DNA from: Bradyrhizobium erythrophlei
GTDB lineage: Bacteria; Pseudomonadota; Alphaproteobacteria; Rhizobiales; Xanthobacteraceae
Assembly: GCF_900129505.1 (NCBI RefSeq)
Contig: NZ_LT670818.1
Coordinates: 2,790,001 to 2,854,000 of the forward strand
Length of the DNA stretch: 64,000 nt
Direction of reading: 5' to 3'
The notes under the pieces were generated by a model. The model was not told where the DNA came from. It did no database searches and was given only the letters and a program-made list of their open reading frames with translations. Of the stretch, positions 27,401 to 35,318 are shown piece by piece. A program made the position numbers and the translations under genes. Every line of letters begins with the position of its first letter. Positions within the stretch are counted from its first letter, which is position 1.

Positions 27401-27584
27401 GCTGGTGGTTTCCACGGGCTCCGGCTCGGAAATGCGTCAGGCGGTCGGCGTCGCCGTGTTTTTCGGCATGCTGGGGGTGACGATGTTCGGGCTGATCTTC
27501 ACGCCGATCTTCTACATGATCGTCCGCAACCTGGCCGATGGCTCGCGCCGCAAGGTTCCCGCTGCGAAGCACAGCGGGCCATAA
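24411..27584 (+). CDS. RND multidrug efflux transporter permease, HAE1 family
   Basis: The 1057-residue pump has the expected twelve membrane helices and two large periplasmic loops. The proton-relay aspartates are the pair in GIVVDDAIVVVENVERH (residues 409-410). The N-terminus (NLGRLSVNQPILAMVLSIVL) and the C-terminal LVGLAAKNAILIVEFA segment are typical of AcrB-like hydrophobic/amphiphilic efflux proteins. It would expel drugs, detergents or metabolites using proton motive force, together with the adaptor encoded just upstream. Substrates cannot be predicted. A long open frame exists on the opposite strand and is a codon-bias artefact. Confidence 0.96.
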   Translation: MNLGRLSVNQPILAMVLSIVLLIVGALAYRTLPVAEYPEVVPPTVVVTAQYPGASAQTISDTVAAPIEQQINGVEDMLYMYSQATSNGQLTITITFKLGTDLDKAQVLVQNRVAIAQPQLPDEVQRNGVVTKKNSPDILMVVFMLSPDDSLDQLYISNYALLQVRDQLLRLDGIGDIQIFGARDYSMRLWFDPDKISHLGMTSGDVIAAIRSQNLQITGGQLASPPIADRAFQPNLTFTGRLKDPSQFEDIVVKASADGRTVRLRDIARIELGALDYSTNSFELRKTAVAMLVTQRPGSNALATAKGISDTMVKLKASFPRGLDYDIGYNPTEFIRQSISELIKTIYEAMVLVVIVVLVFLQGWRPAIIPIVAIPVSLVGTFAAMAALGYAINNLTLFGLVLAVGIVVDDAIVVVENVERHLEHGMSRRDAALKTMEEVGGALVSIALVLCAVFVPTAFLGGITGQFFQQFAVTIAVATAISCFCSLTLSPALASQILVMHADKRPPAAWNLIARGWGWFTGLFNRGFDWLSNFYANLAGFVIRYRVVMLLVYVVLIGSAGWLLATTPQGYIPAQDRGYVIISAQLPGAASLARTTQIVRRIESVALDTPGISHIAVFAGLSGATRTQASNSAALFPVFEEPEVRLKKGLSAQVITADLRKRLAAIEGAFIIVIPPPPIPGIGTGGGFTMRIQDRQGRGPELLAAATDELVAAARKSPLLLAPTVFSPFSANTPQVFVDIDRVRAQKLGVPIQNVTDTIETYFGSTYVNDFNLFGRTYHVTAQADLPFRKERADLSRLRTRNANGDTVMLGSLVDFKDVSGPDRVARYNLYPAAELQGEGLPGTSSATAIAAMKRLADNTLPSGFAFEWTDLSYQQTTSGNAGLAVFPICVLFVYLVLAAQYGSWTLPFAVLLIVPMCLFAATIGVRIMHQDVNILTQIGFVVLVGLAAKNAILIVEFARDIELEGKERLEAVIEACRLRLRPILMTSFAFILGVLPLVVSTGSGSEMRQAVGVAVFFGMLGVTMFGLIFTPIFYMIVRNLADGSRRKVPAAKHSGP

Positions 27585-27694
27585 AGCCTCCGGTTTCACG
27601 CCCTCTGCGCGATTTTGCCCGCCCGAAATAGATGGGCAGGCGCAGGGTTATTAAATATCATGCCCGGAACCGAAACCGTGGGGAGACACCTGTT

Positions 27695-28891
27695 ATGAAG
27701 TCGGGATTATTGTCGGCGGCCGTTGCGGCCTGCGGCCTGTTGCTAGCCGCGCCGGTATCGGCGCAGGGCGTCAAGATCGGAATTCTGAACGATCAGTCCG
27801 GCGTCTACGCCGACTACGGCGGCAAATGGTCGTTCGAGGCGGCCAAGATGGCAGTCGAGGATTTCGGCGGCAGCGTGCTCGGCCAGAAGATCGAGGTGAT
27901 CTCCGCCGACCACCAGAACAAGCCGGATCTCGCCACCGCCATCGCGCGGCGCTGGTATGAGGTCGAGGGCGTTGACATGATCACCGAACTGACGACGTCC
28001 TCGGTCGCGCTCGCGATTCACGATCTATCGAAGCAGATGAAGAAGATCGACATCGTCGTCGGTGCCGCGACCTCGCGCCTGACCGGCGATGCCTGCCAGC
28101 CCTACGGCTTCCACTGGGCCTACGACACCCATGCGCTCGCGGTCGGCACCGGCGGCGCGCTGGTCGAAGCCGGCGGCGACACCTGGTTCTTCATGACCGC
28201 CGACTACGCGTTCGGCTATGCGCTGGAAAAAGACACCGGCGACCTGGTCAAGGAAAAAGGCGGCAAGGTCCTGGGCTCGGTCCGCATTCCCCTGAACTCG
28301 TCGGATTTTTCCTCCTTCCTGTTGCAGGCGCAGAGCTCGAAGGCGAAGATCATCGGACTGGCCAACGCCGGTCTCGACACCACCAATTCGATCAAGCAGG
28401 CGGCGGAATTCGGCATCGTCAAGGGCGGCCAGAAGCTTGCCGGCCTGCTGCTGACGCTGGCCGAAGTCCACGGTCTCGGCCTCGAAGCCGCCCAGGGCCT
28501 GGTGCTGACGGAAGGCTATTACTGGGACCGCGACGACAGGAGCCGCGAATTCGCCAATCGTTTCTTTGCCCGCACCGGCCGCATGCCGAACATGATCCAG
28601 GCCGGCACCTATTCGGCGACGCTGCAATATCTGAAGGCGGTCAAGGCCGCCAATTCCAAGGACACTGAAGCGGTCGCCGCCAAGCTGAAGGAATTGCCGG
28701 TCGACGACATGTTTGCGCAGGGCGGCAAGGTGCTGCCCAATGGCCGCATGGTGCACGACCTCTATCTGTTCGAGGTCAAGAAGCCGTCGGAATCGAAGAA
28801 GCCCTGGGACTATTACAAGCAGCTCGCGGTGGTGCCCGGCGACAAGGCGTTCCCTTCCGCCAAGGACTCGGGCTGTCCGCTGACGAAGTGA
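27695..28891 (+). CDS. ABC transporter substrate-binding protein (LivK-like), orphan
   Basis: The 398-residue product has a Sec signal (LLSAAVAACGLLLAAPVSAQG) and the type I periplasmic-binding start VKIGILNDQSGVYADYGG. GGGGAG lies about 9 bases before the ATG at 27695. It resembles branched-chain-amino-acid or amide-binding proteins. There is no permease or ATPase gene beside it: an RND pump is upstream and an IS630 element begins 61 bp downstream. It may use transport components encoded elsewhere. Confidence 0.9.
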   Translation: MKSGLLSAAVAACGLLLAAPVSAQGVKIGILNDQSGVYADYGGKWSFEAAKMAVEDFGGSVLGQKIEVISADHQNKPDLATAIARRWYEVEGVDMITELTTSSVALAIHDLSKQMKKIDIVVGAATSRLTGDACQPYGFHWAYDTHALAVGTGGALVEAGGDTWFFMTADYAFGYALEKDTGDLVKEKGGKVLGSVRIPLNSSDFSSFLLQAQSSKAKIIGLANAGLDTTNSIKQAAEFGIVKGGQKLAGLLLTLAEVHGLGLEAAQGLVLTEGYYWDRDDRSREFANRFFARTGRMPNMIQAGTYSATLQYLKAVKAANSKDTEAVAAKLKELPVDDMFAQGGKVLPNGRMVHDLYLFEVKKPSESKKPWDYYKQLAVVPGDKAFPSAKDSGCPLTK

Positions 28892-29043
28892 TCGCGGCGG
28901 CCGGCGGTTTCGGCTGAACGCACGATAAGAGACGCCGCGCTGTTCCTGCTGATACCAACGGGCCCAAACACTGACTCATTTTTGGGATTCCCAAATCAGG
29001 GAAACTCTGACTCGATGCTGGCTCTTTGAGAGGAGCGGCATCG

Positions 29044-29643
29044 ATGGGAGCGGCGATTTCGATCACCCGGTTTGATCTGACGGCTCGGGAACTTCGCAAG
29101 GCGGCGAGTGGGGAAAAGGATGGTGCGGTGTCACGGCGGATGCTGGCACTTGCGCTGGTGCTCGACGGCATGGACCGCAAGACGGCGGCCGAAACCTGCG
29201 GCATGGATCGACAGACCTTGCGGGACTGGGTGCATCGTTACAACGCCGAGGGACTGGCTGGGCTTCGCAATCTCACACCGCCAGGCCCTGGATCGAAGCT
29301 CACGGCACAGCAGCAGGCCGAATTGGCTGAGCTTGTCGAGGCCGGCCCTGATCCGGCGCGGCACGGAGTGGTGCGTTGGCGGCGGATCGATCTGCGCGAC
29401 GAATTGCAGCGGCGCTTCGGTGTCGCGCTCCACGAGCGTTCGGTCGGGAAGGTTCTGGCCAAGCTCGGTTACCGCAGGCTGTCGGTAAGGCCCCGCCACC
29501 CGCAGGCCGACGAAAAAGCCCCGGAGGCGTTTAAAAAAACTTCGCCACGACAGTCACGGCGCAGCTCCCCGACCACGCCAAAGACAAGCCGATCGAAATC
29601 TGGTTCCAAGACGAGGCCCGGATCGGCCAGCAGGGCACGCTAA
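29044..29643 (+). CDS. IS630-type transposase, 5' frame (DNA-binding part)
   Basis: This frame encodes the helix-turn-helix region (ALVLDGMDRKTAAETCGMDR, then QTLRDWVHRYNAEGLAGL) and a linker domain. The authentic reading leaves this frame at the A7 run at 29533-29539; beyond it the residues to the stop at 29643 look random. A -1 change there joins the catalytic half. Without it the product would be a DNA-binding fragment that might act as a regulator, as in other frameshifting insertion sequences. Confidence 0.85.
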   Translation: MGAAISITRFDLTARELRKAASGEKDGAVSRRMLALALVLDGMDRKTAAETCGMDRQTLRDWVHRYNAEGLAGLRNLTPPGPGSKLTAQQQAELAELVEAGPDPARHGVVRWRRIDLRDELQRRFGVALHERSVGKVLAKLGYRRLSVRPRHPQADEKAPEAFKKTSPRQSRRSSPTTPKTSRSKSGSKTRPGSASRAR

Positions 29644-30110
29644 CCCGCGTCTGGGCCAAGCGTGGAACGAGGCCCCGCGCCCCGCGCGACCAACGCTACG
29701 ACTGGGCCTATCTGTTCGGCGCCGCCTGTCCGCAACGTCGCGTCGCCGCAGGCCTGGTCATGCCGGCGGCGAACGCCGAGACCATGTCGCTGCATCTCAT
29801 CGCCATCGGCCGCATGGTCGCCACAGGTAGCCACGCCGCCCTCGTCCTCGACGGCGCGGGCTATCACATCGCTGCCGCACTCACCATCCCCGACAACGTC
29901 ACCCTCGTGCACTTGCCGGCCTACGCCCCTGAACTCAATCCAATCGAAAACGTCTGGGAATATCTGCGCGGCAACAAACTCGCGATCACCGTCTTCGACG
30001 ACTACGACGACATCGTCGATAAAGCCTGCGCAGCATGGAACTTCTTTGAAAAAGATCCAAAGCGCATCGCGTCAATAACCACCCGAACATGGGCAACGGT
30101 CAATCCTTAG
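29535..30110 (+). CDS. IS630-type transposase, 3' frame (DDE catalytic part)
   Basis: Reading in the -1 frame from the A7 run gives a catalytic domain with the acidic triad in EIWFQDEARIGQ, LVLDGAGYH and YAPELNPIENVWEYLR, the last being the usual IS630 glutamate motif. All three are intact, so the full enzyme could work if ribosomes or RNA polymerase slip at the A run. There is no convincing separate start codon for this half. It may instead be a fixed frameshift mutation. Confidence 0.85.
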   Translation, partial: KNFATTVTAQLPDHAKDKPIEIWFQDEARIGQQGTLTRVWAKRGTRPRAPRDQRYDWAYLFGAACPQRRVAAGLVMPAANAETMSLHLIAIGRMVATGSHAALVLDGAGYHIAAALTIPDNVTLVHLPAYAPELNPIENVWEYLRGNKLAITVFDDYDDIVDKACAAWNFFEKDPKRIASITTRTWATVNP

Positions 30111-30139
30111 GGCCGTTGGTATGAGACGGCGCGGCGCAG

Positions 30140-30184
30140 CTCATGGTTCGAGATGCGCGGCGATGCCGCGCGCCTCACCATGAG
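30140..30184. repeat. Short hairpin repeat downstream of cydC
   Basis: CTCATGGT (30140-30147) pairs perfectly with ACCATGAG (30177-30184), with an inner GC-rich dyad. The layout matches a common interspersed hairpin of Bradyrhizobium-type genomes. It sits between the IS630 element and the cydC stop. Confidence 0.7.
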
Positions 30185-30210
30185 GCTCCAAGACCTCATC
30201 CTTAAGGAGG

Positions 30211-30253
30211 CGCCAACGGGTCGCGCGAATGCGCGCCCGATGACAGGCTCCGC
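30211..30253. repeat. Intergenic repeat, single arm of the 38197-38329 family
   Basis: The segment contains CCAACGGGTCGCGCGAATGC and continues with CGATGACAGGCTCCGC. It is almost identical to the reverse complement of the right half of the palindromic repeat at 38197-38329. It lies 34 bp from the cydC stop. Confidence 0.75.
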
Positions 30254-30286
30254 ACCGTCTCGAAGGATGAAGCCACCGAACTGAAG

Positions 30287-31933
30287 TCAGGCGAGTTCGC
30301 GGTCGGTGCCGAGCCGGACGCTGACGGTTCCAGGCACGGCGTATTCGGCGTGGCTGGAATAGATGACTACCCGATTCGCCAGTTGCGACAAGATCCGCTT
30401 CAAGATCCGGGCCGCCTGGTCGAAATCCAGATGCTCGACCGGCTCGTCGAGAACAACGATCGGCGCATCGTTGAGCAGCGCGCGGGCGAGATTGAGCCGC
30501 TGCGCCTCGCCGAGCGACAGCATGTCCTGGCTGATCCAGCTGTCGAGCCCGTCGGCGAAACGGCCGTCGAGTTCCACGGCGGCAAGTGCCAGCCAGCACG
30601 CTTCGTCGGTGGCGGTGGCTGCGAAGAGATTTTCGCGAACCGTATCGGACAGGATCGCGGCATCGTGCAGGCAAAGATGCGACGCCGCGCGACGGTAGGC
30701 GCCGAGCATTACGAGCCCGTCGCCGACAAACTGGCCATTGTTGTCGGCGCCGATCCAGCCGGCGATCTGTTTGAGCAATGTCGTTTTTCCGGTGCCGCTG
30801 GCGCCGACCAGCGCCGTCGGACGGCCGGCGCCGAAATTCAGATTGATCGGCCGGCCGAGGCTGCGACCGTCGGGCGTCTGCCGTGGCACGTTCTGAAGAG
30901 TCAGATTTTGCAGGACTGCCGGTGAGGGCGCTGGCGTTGTCTTCAGCACGGTCGACCAGTCGTCGAGCCCTTCGCGGGCGACGCGCTCGCGGACCCTTCC
31001 AAGCACCATCCGCGAGACGCTATGGGCGGTCTCGCCCAGCGCGAGCCAGCCGAACCCGAGGAAGGCCGGAACCAGCAGGGCGCTGTCGCGAGCGCCGGCA
31101 TGCCAGGCCGCGACCAGCACGCTGAGCGCCGCCAATGGACCAGCGAGCCCGGCCAGCATGTCGAGCATGGCAAGCGCGCGACGCTGGGCAAGGCGGCCTG
31201 CTTCCGCATCGCCGAAATAGGTAAAGGCAATGTTCAAGATGTCCGGGAAGGCGCGCTCGGCCTGCAGCGGCACCACCGAGGCCAGCGCCGTCCCCAACAG
31301 GCGGCCCGCAGACCGCTGCGAGGATCTCACGCTTCTCCATATCCGATCGACAAACGGCATCAACCGGCGCAGCGTCTCGGCCAACGCCAGCGACAACAAG
31401 GCGATCGGCACCAGCGCGAGCGGAGAAAGCCATGCCGTCGCCACCGCAAGCGCGCCAACTCCAGCCACCAAGATGGCGGAGGGCATGCCGACGCGCAGGC
31501 GCTCGTAATCGACGTCCTCGACGTCTTCCATATAGTCCGACAGCCGGTCCTGGTTGCCGAGTTGCCAGCCCGCCGCGCGGGTGGAAGGTGCCAGCGCCAT
31601 CGCGGCGAACAGTTTTGCGCGCCGTTTCACCTGGTCGAGCAGCGCGGCGCGATGGCCGACGACACGTTCGCCATATTTGCCGAGCGTCTTGCTCAGCGCG
31701 AACAGCCGCACCAGCGCCGCCGGAATATGAAAATTGAACGCGAGCGCAGCCGGTCCCAATCCTGCCAACGCTACGGCGCCGAGGAACCAAACGGAGATGC
31801 CGGTGAGCAGGATTCCGGACGCCGAAGCCACGACGGCCAGCAGGATGGCGAGCCGCCATGGCGATTTGGCGCGCAGCGACGAAGGTGCGGAGACGGCTAT
31901 CGTCATTGAGGGTGCAATCTGTTGCAGGCTCAT
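30287..31933 (-). CDS. cydC: Thiol reductant ABC exporter subunit CydC
   Basis: The 548-residue half-transporter has an N-terminal six-helix membrane domain and a C-terminal ATPase with Walker A GASGTGKTT, Walker B VVLDEP and an altered signature LSLGEAQR (instead of LSGGQ). CydDC exports cysteine and glutathione to the periplasm and is needed to assemble cytochrome bd. Its start overlaps the cydD stop by 4 bp (ATGA), so the two are translated together. The divergent cydAB genes support the assignment. Confidence 0.92.
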   Translation of the reverse strand: MSLQQIAPSMTIAVSAPSSLRAKSPWRLAILLAVVASASGILLTGISVWFLGAVALAGLGPAALAFNFHIPAALVRLFALSKTLGKYGERVVGHRAALLDQVKRRAKLFAAMALAPSTRAAGWQLGNQDRLSDYMEDVEDVDYERLRVGMPSAILVAGVGALAVATAWLSPLALVPIALLSLALAETLRRLMPFVDRIWRSVRSSQRSAGRLLGTALASVVPLQAERAFPDILNIAFTYFGDAEAGRLAQRRALAMLDMLAGLAGPLAALSVLVAAWHAGARDSALLVPAFLGFGWLALGETAHSVSRMVLGRVRERVAREGLDDWSTVLKTTPAPSPAVLQNLTLQNVPRQTPDGRSLGRPINLNFGAGRPTALVGASGTGKTTLLKQIAGWIGADNNGQFVGDGLVMLGAYRRAASHLCLHDAAILSDTVRENLFAATATDEACWLALAAVELDGRFADGLDSWISQDMLSLGEAQRLNLARALLNDAPIVVLDEPVEHLDFDQAARILKRILSQLANRVVIYSSHAEYAVPGTVSVRLGTDRELA

Positions 31934-33621
31934 GCGGCAACCGCCTGCCCGTCCTGGGATGGAACTCGCAGCACGTGGTGCCGGCCGGCCGCTTCGATCA
32001 GCCGCTCGTCATGGGTGGCGACGATGACCAGGCGCCGCTTCGCGATATCGATCAGCATCTGCCGGACCAGTTTCGCCGTCTGCGGATCGAGTTTGGCGGT
32101 GGGCTCGTCGGCGAGGACCACGCCGCCGGAAAGCATGATGCGGGCGATGCCGATGCGCATGCGCTGCCCGCCGGAGAGATTGTCGCCGCCCTCCGCGATG
32201 CGGGCATCGAGCCCGCCGGGCAGCAGCCGTTCGTCGAGCAGCCCCACATGCGCCGCCGCAGACTGCAGCACCGCGCGCTCATGGCCGCCGCGATTCCAGC
32301 CGATGGCTTCGCCCAGCGTGCCCGCCGGCACATAGATATCCGTCGATATCCAGTCGCAGCCCTCCGCGGTTACCTGGAGTAGCGGCTTGAAACCGGGTGG
32401 TGGCGTTTCGATTCCGGCCAGCATGCGCAGCAGGGTCGATTTTCCGGCGCCGCTCGGCCCCGAAATGGCAATCAGGCCGGCCGGCGGAAAATCCGCGGCG
32501 TCGAACGCGCCGTCAATGGTAAATGGCTTCGCGCCGGCGTCGTCTGCGCCGGTCATTGCCGTGCCGGAGTCATCAAGATACCAGTCCAGCTCCTTGGCCG
32601 CTGCCTGTCCTTCCGCCTTGACGTGATACTGCTCGGCATAACGGCGGAACGGCGTGAAGAATTCGGCGGCGATGATCAGGATGAACAGGCTCTGCCAAAG
32701 CGCCAGCCCCGAGAATCCGGGGACGTGCATTAGCCCGAGATGGCTGAGACCGAGGAGTACGGCGAGCACCGCGATGGCGATGGCGGAGAAAAAGTCGATG
32801 ATGCCGGCGTTGAGGAACGCGACCTTGAGCACGGCCATCGTGCTGTCGGCATAGAGCGTCATTCGGGCTTCGATCTTGCCGTGTTCGCGCGGCAAAGCGT
32901 GGTTGGCCAAGATGGTCGGCAAGGTCCGGATCCGGTCGGAGAATTGCGCGGCCAGCCGGCCGAAGGCCTTCTCCTGTGCCTCCGCCCTGCTGCGGACGAC
33001 GCCGCCCAGCAGCACGAAGAAGATGACCATGACCGGAATCGCCAGAAAAAGCGTAATGGCCGCCTCCCATGACACAAGGGCTACCGCCACTGCCGCAAGC
33101 GTTGGGCCGATCGCCAGCATCGATTTCGCGACACTATGGCTGATCACCAGGCCAGCCACCGCGCCCGGGTAACGCTGCAGTCCGGCGACCAGCGCGCCGG
33201 CGGGCCTGGTGCGTATCCGCACCGGGGATTTTCGGGAGAGTGAATCCTGCAACGCGGCACGCAGCCGATCGACGACGACGTCCTCGGCGCCCGCCGCGGC
33301 GAGATCGGCGAGCACGCCGGCTGCGGCCGACAGTGCGAGGCAGGCCAGCGCGCCACTCAGCGCGATGACGTCGAAAGCAGCGTCTTCGATCAGGCGCCCG
33401 GCGAACACCGCCAGCGAGCCTGCGAAGCCGATCCGGAACAGCGTCCGCGCGACTTGCCAGCTTAATGTGGTGCGCAGACCCGCCGTGCCGAAATTTCGGG
33501 CAAGTCCGAGCGCGGGATCATGGTCGGTTGAATTGTCCGCGAGCGGTGCCGTGGTCGCCCGGTTTCCGCGGCGCTCAGTCCGCTTTCTGTCATTCGATAT
33601 TCGCATGCGGATTTTCTGCAT
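31930..33621 (-). CDS. cydD: Thiol reductant ABC exporter subunit CydD
   Basis: The product of about 563 residues has a transmembrane domain and an ATPase with Walker A GPSGAGKST, signature LSGGQRMRIGIARIM and a LADEPTAKLD Walker B. It forms the CydDC heterodimer. The start is uncertain: ATG codons at 33621 and 33606 are both possible with weak ribosome-binding sites. The farther one at 33654 is unlikely because it would place an FNR-type box inside the coding sequence. The basic N-terminus precedes the first membrane helix by about 60 residues. Confidence 0.9.
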   Translation of the reverse strand: MQKIRMRISNDRKRTERRGNRATTAPLADNSTDHDPALGLARNFGTAGLRTTLSWQVARTLFRIGFAGSLAVFAGRLIEDAAFDVIALSGALACLALSAAAGVLADLAAAGAEDVVVDRLRAALQDSLSRKSPVRIRTRPAGALVAGLQRYPGAVAGLVISHSVAKSMLAIGPTLAAVAVALVSWEAAITLFLAIPVMVIFFVLLGGVVRSRAEAQEKAFGRLAAQFSDRIRTLPTILANHALPREHGKIEARMTLYADSTMAVLKVAFLNAGIIDFFSAIAIAVLAVLLGLSHLGLMHVPGFSGLALWQSLFILIIAAEFFTPFRRYAEQYHVKAEGQAAAKELDWYLDDSGTAMTGADDAGAKPFTIDGAFDAADFPPAGLIAISGPSGAGKSTLLRMLAGIETPPPGFKPLLQVTAEGCDWISTDIYVPAGTLGEAIGWNRGGHERAVLQSAAAHVGLLDERLLPGGLDARIAEGGDNLSGGQRMRIGIARIMLSGGVVLADEPTAKLDPQTAKLVRQMLIDIAKRRLVIVATHDERLIEAAGRHHVLRVPSQDGQAVAA

Positions 33622-33640
33622 CGATTTCGGCCGTCGTCCC

Positions 33641-33654
33641 TTGATCCAGGTCAA
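33641..33654. promoter_or_regulatory. FNR/FixK-type box between cydD and cydA
   Basis: TTGATCCAGGTCAA matches the TTGAT-N4-ATCAA consensus with one mismatch. Its centre is at 33647.5. If it activates cydA from the usual -41.5 position, transcription would start near 33689 and the ATG at 33713 would be the translation start. Low-oxygen control of both divergent units would make sense for a bd oxidase. Binding is inferred. Confidence 0.7.
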
Positions 33655-33712
33655 CAGCGCGGCGCGTCGAAATGGCTAGGTAGGAATGAACCTCTCGAAA
33701 GGTGCGTCTGCT

Positions 33713-35290
33713 ATGACCAATTCGCTGCTCGTCGAGCTTTCGCGGCTGCAATTTGCGCTGACCGCGATGTATCACTTCCTGTTCGTGCCGCTGACGCTGG
33801 GACTGTCGATCCTCGTGGCCATGATGGAAACCGTCTACGTGATGACGGGCCGAACGATCTGGCGCGACATGACCAAGTTCTGGGGCCTCTTGTTCGGTAT
33901 CAATTTCGTCCTCGGCGTTGCCACCGGCCTCACCATGGAGTTCGAGTTCGGAATGAACTGGGCCTTCTACTCGCATTATGTCGGCGACATTTTCGGCGCG
34001 CCGCTTGCGATCGAGGGGCTGATGGCGTTCTTTTTGGAAGCAACCTTCGTCGGCCTGTTCTTCTTCGGCTGGGACAGGCTGTCGCCGCGCGCGCATCTGG
34101 CTGTCACCTGGATGGTCGCGCTCGGCACCAATCTTTCGGCGCTCTGGATCCTGATCGCCAATGGCTGGATGCAGAATCCGGTCGGCGCTGCCTTCAATCC
34201 CGATACGATGCGCATGGAGGTGACGGATTTCGCGGCGGTGCTGCTCAACCCGACCGCGCAGGCGAAGTTCGTGCATACGGTGTCCGCAGGCTATGTCTGC
34301 GGCGCTGCCTTCGTTTTGGGCATTTCGGCCTTCTACATTCTGCGTGGACGTCACATCGAACTCGCCAAGAGGTCGTTCGTGATCGCGGCGGCCTTCGGCG
34401 TCGCGGCCGCTTCGTCGGTCATCGTGCTCGGCGATGAAAGTGGATACACCATCACCGATAACCAGAAGATGAAGCTCGCCGCGATGGAGGCGATGTGGCA
34501 CACGGAGCCGGCGCCGGCCTCGTTTACCGCCTTCGGCATTCCCGACATGGAGGCGCATGAGACGCATGACGCGATCGAGATACCCTGGCTGATGGGACTG
34601 ATTGGCACCCGTTCGATCGACGAGCAGATTCCCGGCATTTTCGATCTCGTGAAGAAGGCGGAAGGCAACATCCGCAACGGCCTCGTCGCCTATGACGCGC
34701 TCGAGAGGCTCAAGAAGAACCATGCCGACGCGGCGGCCCGCGCGGTGTTCGAGAAGACCCGCGGCGATCTCGGCTACGCGCTGCTGCTGAAGCGTTACCT
34801 CGAGAACCCGGCGCTGGCGACGCCGGAACAGATCCGCGATGCGGCGTGGTCGACGGTGCCCAGCGTTCCCTCGATCTTCTTTGCCTTCCGCTTCATGGTG
34901 CTGTTCGGCTTCGTGCTGCTGGCGGTGTTCGTGATCTCGCTCTGGTACACGATGCGCGAGACGGAGGCGCCGCGCTGGCTGTTATGGCTCGCGCTCTGCA
35001 CGTTCCCGCTGCCGTGGCTCGCAGCGGAACTCGGCTGGTTCGTCGCCGAGTTCGGACGGCAGCCCTGGATCATCGACGGCGTGCTGCCGACCTTCCTCGC
35101 GACCTCGGAACTCGGCGTCTACAATCTGGTGCTGACCATCATCGGATTCACGGCCGTCTACGCCGTGCTCGCCGTGATCGAATGCACGCTGATGCTCCAC
35201 GCCATCAAGAAGGGTCCCGACGCGGTGAGCGAGATGGGCTCTTTCGGCACGTTCGCAACCGGTACCGGCGCCATTGCGCCGGCCGAGTGA
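33713..35290 (+). CDS. cydA: Cytochrome bd ubiquinol oxidase subunit I
   Basis: The 525-residue membrane protein starts MTNSLLVELSRLQFALTAMYH, with the conserved His at 21 corresponding to the heme b595 ligand, and carries GWMQNPVG and the GRQPW motif of cytochrome bd subunit I. It reduces oxygen to water with quinol electrons and has high oxygen affinity. An in-frame ATG at 33686 would add nine residues; the 33713 start is favoured by the position of the upstream FNR-type box. cydB follows after 28 bp. Confidence 0.96.
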   Translation: MTNSLLVELSRLQFALTAMYHFLFVPLTLGLSILVAMMETVYVMTGRTIWRDMTKFWGLLFGINFVLGVATGLTMEFEFGMNWAFYSHYVGDIFGAPLAIEGLMAFFLEATFVGLFFFGWDRLSPRAHLAVTWMVALGTNLSALWILIANGWMQNPVGAAFNPDTMRMEVTDFAAVLLNPTAQAKFVHTVSAGYVCGAAFVLGISAFYILRGRHIELAKRSFVIAAAFGVAAASSVIVLGDESGYTITDNQKMKLAAMEAMWHTEPAPASFTAFGIPDMEAHETHDAIEIPWLMGLIGTRSIDEQIPGIFDLVKKAEGNIRNGLVAYDALERLKKNHADAAARAVFEKTRGDLGYALLLKRYLENPALATPEQIRDAAWSTVPSVPSIFFAFRFMVLFGFVLLAVFVISLWYTMRETEAPRWLLWLALCTFPLPWLAAELGWFVAEFGRQPWIIDGVLPTFLATSELGVYNLVLTIIGFTAVYAVLAVIECTLMLHAIKKGPDAVSEMGSFGTFATGTGAIAPAE

Positions 35291-35318
35291 TCCTCAGGTT
35301 TGATCAGGGAATACGATC

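Larger units (their letters stand above)
28953..30121. mobile_element. IS630-family insertion sequence with split transposase
   Basis: The left end TACCAACGG (28953-28961) is matched by the inverted CCGTTGGTA (30113-30121), with continuing similarity (GGCCC and TGAC). A TA at each end fits the TA target duplication of this family. The 1.17-kb element carries one transposase spread over two frames. It differs in ends and protein from the element at 8397-9897, so two separate IS630 lineages have entered this window. Confidence 0.87.

Noticed and set aside
24165..27599. Long minus-strand open frame opposite the RND pump
   Set aside because: It is an antisense shadow of a high-GC gene, with His/Arg/Gln-rich composition and no family resemblance.
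31020..31940. Minus-strand frame inside cydC
   Set aside because: It is an alternate frame of cydC; the composition is biased and no domain is seen.
33590..34723. Minus-strand frame opposite cydA
   Set aside because: It is a shadow of cydA with no ribosome-binding site and no recognisable domain.
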